In this document: piece after piece, positions 1 to 7,389 of the stretch
Layout of the letters: each line of letters begins with the position of its first letter
How positions within the stretch are numbered: the stretch's first letter is position 1
Assembly (NCBI GenBank): GCA_964414185.1
Contig: CAYPVK010000006.1
Span: forward strand, 1 to 64,000
DNA length: 64,000 nucleotides
Direction: 5' to 3'
Source: UBA7488 sp964414185
GTDB lineage: Bacteria; Pseudomonadota; Alphaproteobacteria; CAAHEQ01; UBA3637
Made by a program: the position numbers and the translations under genes
The notes under the pieces: model-generated
Databases searched by the model: none
What the model saw: only the letters and a program-made list of their open reading frames with translations
What the model was told of the DNA's origin: nothing

Positions 1-58
1 CGAACTTACAACCTTCTGATCCGTAGTCAGATGCTCTATCCAATTGAGCTACGGGTGC
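1..58 (-). tRNA. tRNA-Arg(ACG), 3' part cut off by the window edge
   Basis: The reverse complement starts with the acceptor strand GCACCCG, continues with a D-arm (AGCTC...GAGC) and has an anticodon stem TCTGA/TCAGA closing the loop CTACGGA. The anticodon is therefore ACG (arginine, CGN codons, normally read after A34-to-inosine editing). The T-arm is only partly present and the 3' acceptor strand lies before base 1. Identity rests on the visible anticodon arm and is firm. Confidence 0.93.
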
Positions 59-72
59 TTAAGATAAAAACG

Positions 73-101
73 TTTATACACCTGTTTTTTATAAATTGCA
101 A
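73..101 (-). promoter_or_regulatory. Promoter of tRNA-Arg
   Basis: On the minus strand TTGCAA (96-101) is followed after 17 bases by TATAAA (73-78), with GTG directly before the -10 box. Transcription would start about 8 bases upstream of the mature tRNA end. The same box pair with the same spacing precedes rpmE (35315-35343). Confidence 0.6.
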
Positions 102-133
102 GTCTTTTTTTTAAAAAAAATTATTTTTTTATA

Positions 134-1687
134 TTAACCGATGTTCACATAATTTTTAAGAAGAGCGATAACTTCTTCAATCGTTTCTTCTTTGATTTGG
201 TTGGTATTGATTTTATGCCAAGTGATTTTACCCGTTTTAAGGTTCAGTTGAGATTCCAATTCTTGCACTTTACGCACATCCGACGGTGTACGTTTACGGC
301 GCCGTACGCGTTCTTTGCGTACGGATAGGGGCGCATCCATCCATAGCCCGATAAACGGTACTTGCATGCGGCGGGCTAAATCGGCAACGGATTTTCGTTC
401 TTCTTCATTATCAAACATTGCATCAATAATGACGCAAGATCCTGTTTTGACGGCTGTTTCGGCTTGTTGGCGCAAAACTTCGTAAACAATTTTTTGAAAA
501 GCGGGCGAATCGTTTGTTTTATCGAATTTTTGATGAGGTACCAGCCCGGTAATTTGTTTTTTTATAACATCGTCGCGTAAAATGATGCCCCCCGGTGCCG
601 GGCACATTTTCGCGCTGATTTCCCTTGCAATACGGGATTTGCCGCTGCCCGATAAGCCGCCGCACGCAATAATAACGGGTTTATAATCGTCCAATAATTT
701 GCACGCCAATTCAAAATAATGTTGGGAACTTTTTCTGGCCTTTTCTTTGGCATCGCCCGTTAAAACGGTGGATGTGCGCGCACAACCGGCGGCCTTAAAA
801 GCGGCATGCATGGATTGATATAAACTTAAAAGCGGGATGCCTTCAATATCATTCATATAGGCCATATAATGGTTGAACAAAATATTGCCGAGACGTCGCA
901 GTCCGCGAGCTTCCAAATCCATTGTCAAAAAGGATAAATCGTACAGCGTATCGATTGTATCCATTGTTTCGCCGTATTCCATCGGGGAAAACAGCAGAAA
1001 TTTTTTGTTGACATAGGCAATGTTTGACAACGATAAATCCCCATGACATTTTTTTACGCGCCCGCTTTTTTGACGGAATTTAATTAAGCGTTTGTTTTTC
1101 ACCAGTTGGCGCATTGAATTGTACGTCAACGTGTTCAGCTTTTTCATATCAAACAAATCGGGAAAATATCGTAAAGAATTTTCGATTTGCAAAATAATGT
1201 TACGGATTACGTCGACACCCCATTTGGAATAAAACGGTTTGGCTTTTGAATGTAATTCGAATAAATATTCGGCCAAATCCATCATTTCAAAACGGTCAAA
1301 AATCGGACTGGGTAAAAAATTGCCCAAAATATCTCCCGCCGGAATGCGTTTTTCCACCAAAACGGTATCGATTTCTTCACCGAGTTTACCACCGATTTTA
1401 ATCTTGCCGTTTTTTAAACGTTTGACGGGTTTTATCCCCAAGATAAGACGCGGCGCATAAATGGCGGACCGTTTCATTTCTAAAATGCAGGCCATCTTGC
1501 GTTTTTCGGGCGTTGAAAAATCAACGGTCGGTTCCAAGACGGCGCGTTTTAATTTATAAACCAAATCACCCGCAAAAAACAAAATGGAAATATGCGAATG
1601 TACCACGTTGACATGTTGGACTTTTTTACCGTACGTAAGCGGATTCGAAAGGGCGCCGATTACATCTGCCTGTTCATCGAAAATCAT
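134..1687 (-). CDS. Phosphotransferase-like/AAA kinase fusion protein (COG2187/COG0645 type)
   Basis: This 517-aa cytoplasmic protein appears to have two parts. The N-terminal ~330 residues resemble an aminoglycoside-phosphotransferase-like fold, with an HGDLSLSNI motif near residue 214 (catalytic-loop type H-G-D). The C-terminal ~180 residues form a P-loop kinase with GGLSGSGKS near residue 345 and Arg-rich lid residues after it. This arrangement is known from uncharacterised bacterial proteins annotated as AAA family ATPases; the substrate is unknown. It starts 3 bases after the stop codon of the cation-efflux gene on the same strand, so the two are probably cotranscribed. The fold calls come from motifs only. 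I cannot say whether both halves are active. Confidence 0.82.
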   Translation of the reverse strand: MIFDEQADVIGALSNPLTYGKKVQHVNVVHSHISILFFAGDLVYKLKRAVLEPTVDFSTPEKRKMACILEMKRSAIYAPRLILGIKPVKRLKNGKIKIGGKLGEEIDTVLVEKRIPAGDILGNFLPSPIFDRFEMMDLAEYLFELHSKAKPFYSKWGVDVIRNIILQIENSLRYFPDLFDMKKLNTLTYNSMRQLVKNKRLIKFRQKSGRVKKCHGDLSLSNIAYVNKKFLLFSPMEYGETMDTIDTLYDLSFLTMDLEARGLRRLGNILFNHYMAYMNDIEGIPLLSLYQSMHAAFKAAGCARTSTVLTGDAKEKARKSSQHYFELACKLLDDYKPVIIACGGLSGSGKSRIAREISAKMCPAPGGIILRDDVIKKQITGLVPHQKFDKTNDSPAFQKIVYEVLRQQAETAVKTGSCVIIDAMFDNEEERKSVADLARRMQVPFIGLWMDAPLSVRKERVRRRKRTPSDVRKVQELESQLNLKTGKITWHKINTNQIKEETIEEVIALLKNYVNIG

Positions 1688-1690
1688 ATT

Positions 1691-2581
1691 TTATTTCCCT
1701 TCAATTAATAAGGGTTCGGGATGGATAATAACGGCCGAATCAGGGATAATCTTGTGTATTTCACGTTCGATTTCATCGGTAATATTGTGTGCTTGTTGCA
1801 ATGTCAAATGTTTGTCCAAACGAATGCAAAATTGAATAAAAATATCTTCGCCGGATTGTCTGGTTTTTAAATCATATATTTCATGGACGTCTTTATGGGC
1901 AAGTGCCGTTTTTTTTATCTTTTCGCGCAACGTATCGGGCATTTCGGTGTCCATTAACATGCCGACGGATTCTTTTAATATGGTATAAACAACATGCAAC
2001 AAATAAAGCCCGACCGCAATGCCGAACAAAGAATCGACAAATGTCCAATTCAAATAATAGGAAAAAAACATTGAAACAATAACGCCGATATTCATTGAAA
2101 TGTCGCCTTCGTAATGCAACATATCGGCTTTAATCGACAATGAATTGGTTTTTTTGATGACATACTTTTGAAAACGTACCAAAAAGAAAGTTGCAACAAT
2201 GGCAATCGCCGTAATTGTGACACCCAATCCGATATCGGTAATGATTTTAGGCTTAAACAAACGGTTGACGGATTCGCAAATCAATAAAAAGCTGGCAACG
2301 GCAATGATAATGCCTTGCGCAGCGCCACCCAACGCTTGCGCTTTGCCGTGACCGAAACGGTGTTCCTTATCGGCCGGTTCCGTTGCATGTTTGACGGCGA
2401 TAAAGTTGATAAACGATGTCATCGAATCTTGGATCGAATCCAACAACGTTGACAACATCGCCATTGAACCCGTCAACACAAATGTTATAAATTTAAGAAC
2501 AATCAGCGAAATTGCCGTAATAATTGAAGCAAATGTCGCTTTGCGCATCAATGCGTTATTTTGAATTGTTTTTTCCTTCAT
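1691..2581 (-). CDS. Cation diffusion facilitator (FieF/YiiP-like)
   Basis: This 296-aa inner-membrane protein has about six membrane segments followed by a cytoplasmic domain. Two metal-site signatures of the CDF family are visible: D48-x3-D52 in TM2 (LLDSIQD) and an H-x3-D pair in TM5 (LHYEGD). The C-terminal ~90 residues match the small ferredoxin-like dimerisation domain of the family. It should export Zn2+, Fe2+ or a similar divalent cation against protons. The metal cannot be decided from sequence. It is divergent from the dnaJ-like gene and upstream of the kinase fusion gene. Confidence 0.92.
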   Translation of the reverse strand: MKEKTIQNNALMRKATFASIITAISLIVLKFITFVLTGSMAMLSTLLDSIQDSMTSFINFIAVKHATEPADKEHRFGHGKAQALGGAAQGIIIAVASFLLICESVNRLFKPKIITDIGLGVTITAIAIVATFFLVRFQKYVIKKTNSLSIKADMLHYEGDISMNIGVIVSMFFSYYLNWTFVDSLFGIAVGLYLLHVVYTILKESVGMLMDTEMPDTLREKIKKTALAHKDVHEIYDLKTRQSGEDIFIQFCIRLDKHLTLQQAHNITDEIEREIHKIIPDSAVIIHPEPLLIEGK

Positions 2582-2673
2582 GAGTTCTTTATAGCCTACT
2601 TTTTTTTATTTTTCCATAGATTTTTTGCAAAATAATATTATATTATTGACATAAGTAGTAAGGAGTTTTACAG

Positions 2674-3618
2674 ATGTCAAATTTATATGATTTACTTGAA
2701 GTCGGCAAAACGGCATCCGCGGCGGAAATTAAAAAAGCCTACCATAAAATTGCCAGAAAATTGCATCCCGATGTCAATCCGGACAAGCAAGCAGCCGAAA
2801 AATTTAAAAAAGTTTCAAGCGCTTATGAAATTTTATCCGATCCGGAAAAACGCAAACGCTATGATGCCGGAGAAATTGACGATAACGGCAATCCGACGCC
2901 GTTCGGTTTCGGTTCTTATGACCGCGGCGGTGCCGGCGGTTATTCGGGGTTTGGCGGGCAAAGCGGTTTCGGCGGCGGTACGCGATATCAAACACACAAC
3001 ATTAATCCCGAAGATTTGGCATCCATGTTCGGCGGCGGCGGATTTAATTTTGCCGATTTGTTCGGGATGGGCGGCATGGGCGCCGGCATGGGCGGGTCGC
3101 GTTCGCGCCGCTCTCAAGGATTCGGTGCCGATATGGGCGGCCAAGATGTTTCGTACAGCCTGAATATCCCGTTTGATTTGGCTGTAACGGGGGGAGAAAC
3201 GACTGTTGCGCTCGGCAACGGCAAAAACTTAAAAGTCAAAATCCCCGTCGGCGTGCAAGAGGATGCCGTTTTGCGTTTGAAGGGTCAAGGGCAGGTCGGT
3301 TATTCGGGAAAACCGGGGGATGCCTTAATTACGATTAAAATTTTAAACAGTCCGATTTTTACACGCGAAGGCAACAACGTTTTAACGACGGTATCCGTAC
3401 CGCTTAAAACGGCGATCTTGGGCGGCAAAATCACGGTGCCGACTCCGTCGGGGCCGATTATGATGAAAGTGCCGCCCTATACCACATCGGGCAAAACCAT
3501 GCGCGCAAAGGGCAAAGGCGTACCGAATAAGGGCGACTTATTGGTTAAAATGAATGTCGCGTTGCCCGATAAGCCCGATGCGGCTTTGACAAAATTTATG
3601 GAAAATTGGAACGGATAA
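2674..3618 (+). CDS. cbpA: DnaJ-family co-chaperone, CbpA-like (type B)
   Basis: The 314-aa protein has an N-terminal J domain (residues 1-70) with the HPD tripeptide that stimulates DnaK. A long Gly/Phe-rich linker (about 75-150) follows, then two beta-sandwich substrate-binding domains. The cysteine-rich zinc-finger region of true DnaJ is missing, which makes it a CbpA/type B member. The start codon has an AAGGAG-type site 10 bases upstream. The linker is notably rich in GGxGxGG runs, which give spurious long ORFs in other frames. It should act as a DnaK partner in the cytoplasm. Confidence 0.93.
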   Translation: MSNLYDLLEVGKTASAAEIKKAYHKIARKLHPDVNPDKQAAEKFKKVSSAYEILSDPEKRKRYDAGEIDDNGNPTPFGFGSYDRGGAGGYSGFGGQSGFGGGTRYQTHNINPEDLASMFGGGGFNFADLFGMGGMGAGMGGSRSRRSQGFGADMGGQDVSYSLNIPFDLAVTGGETTVALGNGKNLKVKIPVGVQEDAVLRLKGQGQVGYSGKPGDALITIKILNSPIFTREGNNVLTTVSVPLKTAILGGKITVPTPSGPIMMKVPPYTTSGKTMRAKGKGVPNKGDLLVKMNVALPDKPDAALTKFMENWNG

Positions 3619-3697
3619 TATTTGGATTTTTCCCTATAAAAACAATAACTTGAATTTGTTTTGCGCTAAATGCCGAAAGTTAATATGAACAAAAAAA

Positions 3698-3765
3698 CAT
3701 CTTGTGTCCATTTTTTTTGATGACTAAATAAAAAAAGTATGTTATACTTATAAATGGACAAGATG
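3698..3765. promoter_or_regulatory. Promoter flanked by an inverted repeat, ahead of candidate RNA
   Basis: A TATACT -10 box lies at 3743-3748, with weak -35 candidates at 3717-3726 (TTGATG or TGACTA). The promoter sits between an imperfect inverted repeat: CATCTTGTGTCCAT (3698-3711) and ATGGACAAGATG (3754-3765), which match except for two extra bases in the left arm. The right arm begins at the expected transcription start. This looks like an operator or a DNA-loop site, but no regulator can be assigned. Confidence 0.4.
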
Positions 3766-3943
3766 ATGTCTGTCTGTGGTGTGGAAATCTCTTGTATAAC
3801 GTCTTTAAGGCAAGACGCAAAAAGCCTTCTGGTCTTTTTTAAGGACCGGAAGGCGGTAAAATACGCCTATTCGGCTAATATGCCGCACTATTTTATACAA
3901 TAGTTTCCAACTTCCGGTTGCCCTTCATCAAGGCGATTTTTTT
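3755..3943 (+). ncRNA. Candidate structured RNA (leader or independent small RNA)
   Basis: No ORF fits here. The sequence folds by eye into a closed multibranch structure. A closing stem of about 16 pairs joins 3782-3799 and 3893-3909. Inside are hairpin 1 (3800-3817, six pairs), hairpin 2 (3824-3854, eleven pairs with one G-U) and hairpin 3 (3872-3885, four pairs). A weak hairpin (3920-3934) followed by seven T residues resembles a terminator just before the ribosome-binding site of the next gene. I do not recognise a known class: it is not a tRNA, the SRP core motif is absent, and I see no TPP, cobalamin or SAM signature. It could be a riboswitch-like leader controlling the repeat gene, or a separate RNA. 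Confidence 0.5.
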
Positions 3944-3959
3944 ATGAAAGGAAGTTATT

Positions 3960-4532
3960 ATGGACGATAACAACAAAAGCCCTCGCAAATCAAATTTAGA
4001 AGTGCTGCGTGATTCTATGCAATTGGCTTCTGCAGGTTTGACTATGACCGGTGAAGTTTTGAACGCAGGCGGAAAATTTGTTGATGCTTTGAATAATGTA
4101 ATGGGAAAAGGAGAGAAAAATCCTTCAAAACACACTGAAGAAAACAATAAAAAAGTGTCCGAAAAATCAAATTTAGAAGTATTGCGCGATTATTTGCAAT
4201 TGGCTTCTGCAGGTTTGACTATGACCGGTGAAGTTTTGAACGCAGGCGGAAAATTTGTTGATGCTTTGAATAATGTAATGGGAAAAGGAGAGAAAAATCC
4301 TTCAAAACACACTGAAGAAAACAATAAAAAAGTGTCCGAAAAATCAAATTTAGAAGTATTGCGCGATTATTTGCAATTGGCTTCTGCAGGATTAAATTTA
4401 ACCGGCAAGGTATTGGATGCCGGCGAAAAATTCGCCCATATATTTGCAAACACCATGGAAACAAATTTCACGCGCAATGTGGATGAGATGGTTAATCCCA
4501 TTATTTATCGCCGAGTATCGGAAGGGAGGTAA
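3960..4532 (+). CDS. Hypothetical protein made of tandem 59-residue repeats
   Basis: This 190-aa protein consists of a 9-residue lead, two nearly identical 59-residue units and a third, shortened and diverged unit. Each unit begins KSNLEVLRD, carries an amphipathic Ala/Leu/Gly-rich segment (QLASAGL..TGEVL) and ends in a charged linker. No signal peptide or classical membrane segment is evident. An AAAGGAAG ribosome-binding site lies 6 bases before the ATG. It follows the candidate structured RNA and is followed after 3 bases by a 106-aa gene, so the two probably form a unit. I recognise no family. The repeats could form a helical bundle or interact with membranes; this is a guess from composition. 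Confidence 0.72.
   Translation: MDDNNKSPRKSNLEVLRDSMQLASAGLTMTGEVLNAGGKFVDALNNVMGKGEKNPSKHTEENNKKVSEKSNLEVLRDYLQLASAGLTMTGEVLNAGGKFVDALNNVMGKGEKNPSKHTEENNKKVSEKSNLEVLRDYLQLASAGLNLTGKVLDAGEKFAHIFANTMETNFTRNVDEMVNPIIYRRVSEGR
3987..4450 (+). repeat. Coding tandem repeat, 177-bp unit (2.6 copies)
   Basis: Unit 1 is 3987-4163, unit 2 is 4164-4340 and a partial unit 3 runs to about 4450. Units 1 and 2 are identical from about 4017 onward apart from a few changes at the unit starts. Units 2 and 3 share their first ~50 bases and then diverge. Near-perfect DNA identity implies recent duplication or ongoing conversion, so the copy number may vary between strains. Confidence 0.9.
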
Positions 4533-4535
4533 TTT

Positions 4536-4856
4536 ATGCAGGTAGAACAAGAAAAAGAATACCAAATCATGCCGACAACGGACGGGAATTTGGTTTTTGC
4601 AATTCGTGCGAAATCGGGTGAAATCAAAGACCCCAAAATTTTGTATAACGGGGGCAAGCATGCTTTATTGTACAGAAATGACGAAGATGTCGTGATTTTG
4701 GATAATTTGCATCCCGGTGCGGTTACTCGGTTGCAAAAATTGTCAAAGGCTTTTATTTCGGAAATTGATTTTAAAAATGAAAGCGTTAAACATTTTTACC
4801 CCGTTCATATTCATCAAGTTTTCAAATTCCCATTTGATGTTGAAGCGTATATGTAA
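4536..4856 (+). CDS. Hypothetical protein, 106 aa
   Basis: A small soluble protein without signal peptide or membrane segment. It has alternating beta-type stretches (NLVFAIRAK, HALLYRNDEDVVILDNL) and an aromatic C-terminus. The start codon is preceded by GGGAGGTAA that overlaps the end of the repeat gene, so translation of the two genes is likely coupled. A strong terminator follows at 4913-4950. I recognise no family. Its only useful context is the partnership with the 59-residue-repeat protein. Confidence 0.65.
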   Translation: MQVEQEKEYQIMPTTDGNLVFAIRAKSGEIKDPKILYNGGKHALLYRNDEDVVILDNLHPGAVTRLQKLSKAFISEIDFKNESVKHFYPVHIHQVFKFPFDVEAYM

Positions 4857-4912
4857 ATGAAAAATAATCTCCCTGGAAGGGAGCTGCGGTTTATTCGACA
4901 GTTTCCTGCCTA

Positions 4913-4950
4913 AAAAAAAGCCCCTTAAAAAAAAAGGGCTTTTTAATTTT
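4913..4950. terminator. Intrinsic terminator
   Basis: The hairpin AAAAAGCCC/GGGCTTTTT with an A-rich loop is followed by further T residues. It has runs on both sides, so it can end the repeat-gene operon on the plus strand and the small cysteine-protein gene on the minus strand. Confidence 0.8.
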
Positions 4951-4966
4951 ATGATGATACGGGAAA

Positions 4967-5233
4967 TTATTCCGCCGATTTGTTCGCGCCATATCCCGGT
5001 TTTGCATAGCAGTTGCAATGGCAATGTCCCATTTCTTGGATATCTTTGTGGCATTGTTCGGAAATGCACGAACGATTCGGGTTTTTGCCGTCACACGGGC
5101 AACGTTTCCATTCTTCCATCCCGAACATGCGCAATTTTGCATTGGCGATTTTTTCCATGAATGCCGTCGGTTCATAACCGTTTTGAGCGCAAATTTCATG
5201 CATTTGTTTTAAAATTTCTTCTTTCATTTTCAT
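4967..5233 (-). CDS. Small protein resembling the catalytic chain of ferredoxin-thioredoxin reductase
   Basis: This 88-aa protein contains a cysteine pattern CPC-x10-C-x4-C-x8-HCHCNC in its C-terminal half. This is close to the 4Fe-4S plus redox-active disulfide pattern of FTR catalytic chains (CPC...CP/H-C). Helical sequence precedes it (residues 1-35). In plants and cyanobacteria FTR reduces thioredoxin with ferredoxin electrons; stand-alone small relatives in other bacteria have no settled role. No FTR variable chain or ferredoxin gene lies beside it. A second ATG two codons in is possible. The family call is from the cysteine pattern only. Confidence 0.6.
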   Translation of the reverse strand: MKMKEEILKQMHEICAQNGYEPTAFMEKIANAKLRMFGMEEWKRCPCDGKNPNRSCISEQCHKDIQEMGHCHCNCYAKPGYGANKSAE

Positions 5234-5310
5234 ATCCCTTTTAAAAAACTTTTCATCCGTTTTGGTGCGGATAAATCAAAAACCGTCCCGATATTCGGGG
5301 AAAGTTTCCC

Positions 5311-5829
5311 TTAAAAAAATGTCCCGACGATTAAAGGCGGATAAACATAGTGCAAAATCCACATGCAACATGCCGCCAATAATCCGGCGACGACATCGTC
5401 AAACATAACCCCGAAAGCTCCGTGAAAATTTTTGTCGCAATAGCCGACCGGGCCTTTTTTAATTATATCAAAAATTCTGAAAAAAGCAAACCCGAAAATA
5501 TATGCCCATAAGTTGAGCGGTAAATGTGCGACAAATAAAAATGCCAACAGTTGACCGACCGTTTCATCCACAACGACAAAGCCCGGGTCTTGGTCATCGG
5601 GACTGTCTTTTAAAACGATTTGGGTAGCCTTTAATCCCAATATAAATATCAAAACGGCCGCTACGGCAATCCCCAATGTCCCGTAAAAATAAATCATAAC
5701 AAAGGCTAACGGCAAAGTCGCCAAAGACCCCATTGTCCCGGGCGCTTTGGGCGATAAGCCCGATTTAAACCATGTCGCAATTAAGTATGCGGTTTTTTTT
5801 GAATATTCAATCGGTTTCATTTGCATCAT
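5311..5829 (-). CDS. pgpA: Phosphatidylglycerophosphatase A
   Basis: The 172-aa membrane protein removes phosphate from phosphatidylglycerol phosphate in phospholipid synthesis. Family signatures are present: SPKAPGTMGS near residue 26, DDQDP, VVDETVGQ and FRIFDIIKKGP, plus three to four hydrophobic segments. Length is normal for the family. Of the two nearby Met codons, the first, as given, follows CACAAAGGATG-type context; a start at the second Met is equally possible. It lies 12 bases downstream of the unknown membrane gene on the same strand. Confidence 0.95.
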   Translation of the reverse strand: MMQMKPIEYSKKTAYLIATWFKSGLSPKAPGTMGSLATLPLAFVMIYFYGTLGIAVAAVLIFILGLKATQIVLKDSPDDQDPGFVVVDETVGQLLAFLFVAHLPLNLWAYIFGFAFFRIFDIIKKGPVGYCDKNFHGAFGVMFDDVVAGLLAACCMWILHYVYPPLIVGTFF

Positions 5830-5841
5830 CCTTTGTGTTTT

Positions 5842-7215
5842 TTATATCTCTGTGCCGTCCTCAGGCAGTTGCAATTCTTTTGTCAGTACAAAAGCATCAT
5901 CGTCGGCATGGTTTTGAAACATCATGTCGGGAAAATAATCTTTGTCCGCTTGTTCTTTTGTTTCAACGGTTTCGGGCTCTTTAATCGGATTGTTTCGGGG
6001 GTGGATATTTTCATCCGAACCGTTTTCGATAATGTTTTCGGATTCAATATCGTTTTCGTTTATGTCGTCTTCAACAGGCGTTTCTTTAACCGAATCGCCT
6101 TCAAAAAAGGTGTTATCAAAACTGTCATCTTCATAAACGGTGTCGTCCGATGTTTGCAGTTCGGGTTCAACATAATCGTCGATTTCTTCGTTTTGTGTCT
6201 GAGCCGAATACGGTTCATTTAAAACGTCATCCGTTTCGTTTGTGTCGAACGCATTGTCATAGTGTTCTTGCTCGGGTATCGTATCGGATTGTGCGGCAAA
6301 ATGGGCATCAATAAAACTTTCCAATGTTTTAAGGGAAGCGGGCGCTCCGTTTTTAAACCTTAAAATTTGAATGCCCATTGCTTCGTAATGGTTGGCAATA
6401 TCGGTTGCATCGTAAATTTTTCCGTCCGTAATGACAACGGCCGGGATAACAAGCGAATCGGGTTCCAGAGCCTGTAACGCATCGGCCGCTTTTTTGATAA
6501 ACGCCGTCGGGGAAGGGATATGCGATGTTTCGCTGTACCATTCCGATTCTTCATCGGTAATATCGACAATCCATGTGGCTTCGGGAGTATCCAACAACGT
6601 GATTAAAACGGCTTTGTCATCCGTTGAAACGGCCAATGGTATTTTGATGCCGTCCAAAACAACATCTTTAAATGTATCGACGCCGTATTGAGAAGCATAG
6701 GCGATAATGTCTTGCACGTCGGTCGATGTCGTCGTTTTTTCCACAACCGAAACAATATGGCGAGAATCTTGCGATGGTATCGGCAATTCGGGCAATTGTC
6801 CGAAATCTTCTTTTTTTAAACTGCTGTAAGAATTCGCCGATTGCAGGCGCAATTTAACGGGTGCTTGCAATTTTCCTTTGTTCGGAGCAATAATCAATTC
6901 GCGTTTGAATCGAGTTTCCTTATGCCGTAACAAAAAACGCGGGACTTTCCAATTAATACTGTAAAACGCTTTCCATCCGATTAACCATATCGGCACCAAT
7001 AAAATCAAAGTCAATACCAACAAAACCGATTTGCCGGGTCCAATGGCAAATTGCCCCGCCGTAAAAGCGATATAAGTTGCTTCCCAATCTTTGGGCGACA
7101 GCAGGTTAAATCCCAAATTATTGCTTACATAATATAAAATAAATGTAAAGTAGGCAACTGACCAAACGGCACCGACGATTATTGCCTTTTTACGGTCGAT
7201 TTTTTTCCCCGCCAT
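5842..7215 (-). CDS. Unknown membrane-anchored protein with acidic C-terminal tail
   Basis: This 457-aa protein has two N-terminal membrane segments (about residues 10-32 and 62-84), a middle domain of about 200 residues with mixed alpha/beta character (about 100-310), and a long Asp/Glu/Asn-rich tail (about 320-457) that looks disordered. The basic stretch after TM2 (RHKETRFKREL) suggests that the bulk is cytoplasmic. I recognise no domain. It lies between pgpA and two other unknown genes on the same strand, next to the type IV secretion-like block, but a link is only positional. A good ribosome-binding site (AGGAGA) precedes the ATG. Confidence 0.65.
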   Translation of the reverse strand: MAGKKIDRKKAIIVGAVWSVAYFTFILYYVSNNLGFNLLSPKDWEATYIAFTAGQFAIGPGKSVLLVLTLILLVPIWLIGWKAFYSINWKVPRFLLRHKETRFKRELIIAPNKGKLQAPVKLRLQSANSYSSLKKEDFGQLPELPIPSQDSRHIVSVVEKTTTSTDVQDIIAYASQYGVDTFKDVVLDGIKIPLAVSTDDKAVLITLLDTPEATWIVDITDEESEWYSETSHIPSPTAFIKKAADALQALEPDSLVIPAVVITDGKIYDATDIANHYEAMGIQILRFKNGAPASLKTLESFIDAHFAAQSDTIPEQEHYDNAFDTNETDDVLNEPYSAQTQNEEIDDYVEPELQTSDDTVYEDDSFDNTFFEGDSVKETPVEDDINENDIESENIIENGSDENIHPRNNPIKEPETVETKEQADKDYFPDMMFQNHADDDAFVLTKELQLPEDGTEI

Positions 7216-7282
7216 TATCTTCTCCTAAAACAAAAGTGAATTATTTATACCTATAATATAATATTTTTGATAAAAAAACCAT

Positions 7283-7317
7283 AAAAAAAGAACAATTAAA
7301 AAAATTGTTCTTTTTTA
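7283..7317 (-). terminator. Intrinsic terminator after the 686-aa gene
   Basis: The inverted repeat AAAAGAACAATT...AATTGTTCTTTT with A-run and T-run flanks lies in the 174-bp gap between two minus-strand genes. It fits the end of the transcript from the 686-aa gene; being symmetrical, it could work both ways. Confidence 0.65.
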
Positions 7318-7389
7318 ATATCGTGCCTTACCTTAAATTAACGGCATTTCGCCGGCCTTTTTTTTAGCGGCTTTTATAAAACTTTTTTA

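Noticed and set aside
2687..3163. Overlapping 158-aa ORF in the dnaJ-like gene
   Set aside because: It is the +2 frame of a GC-rich Gly/Phe linker, with no ribosome-binding site; the main frame has clear J-domain motifs.
3755..3943. Candidate RNA as a tRNA, 6S or SRP RNA
   Set aside because: There is no tRNA cloverleaf or T-loop, no SRP core motif, and the multibranch fold with long closing stem does not look like the 6S single bubble; left as unassigned.
3987..4450. Repeat array as CRISPR
   Set aside because: The unit is 177 bp without unique spacers, keeps an open reading frame and lies in a translated gene; no cas genes are present.
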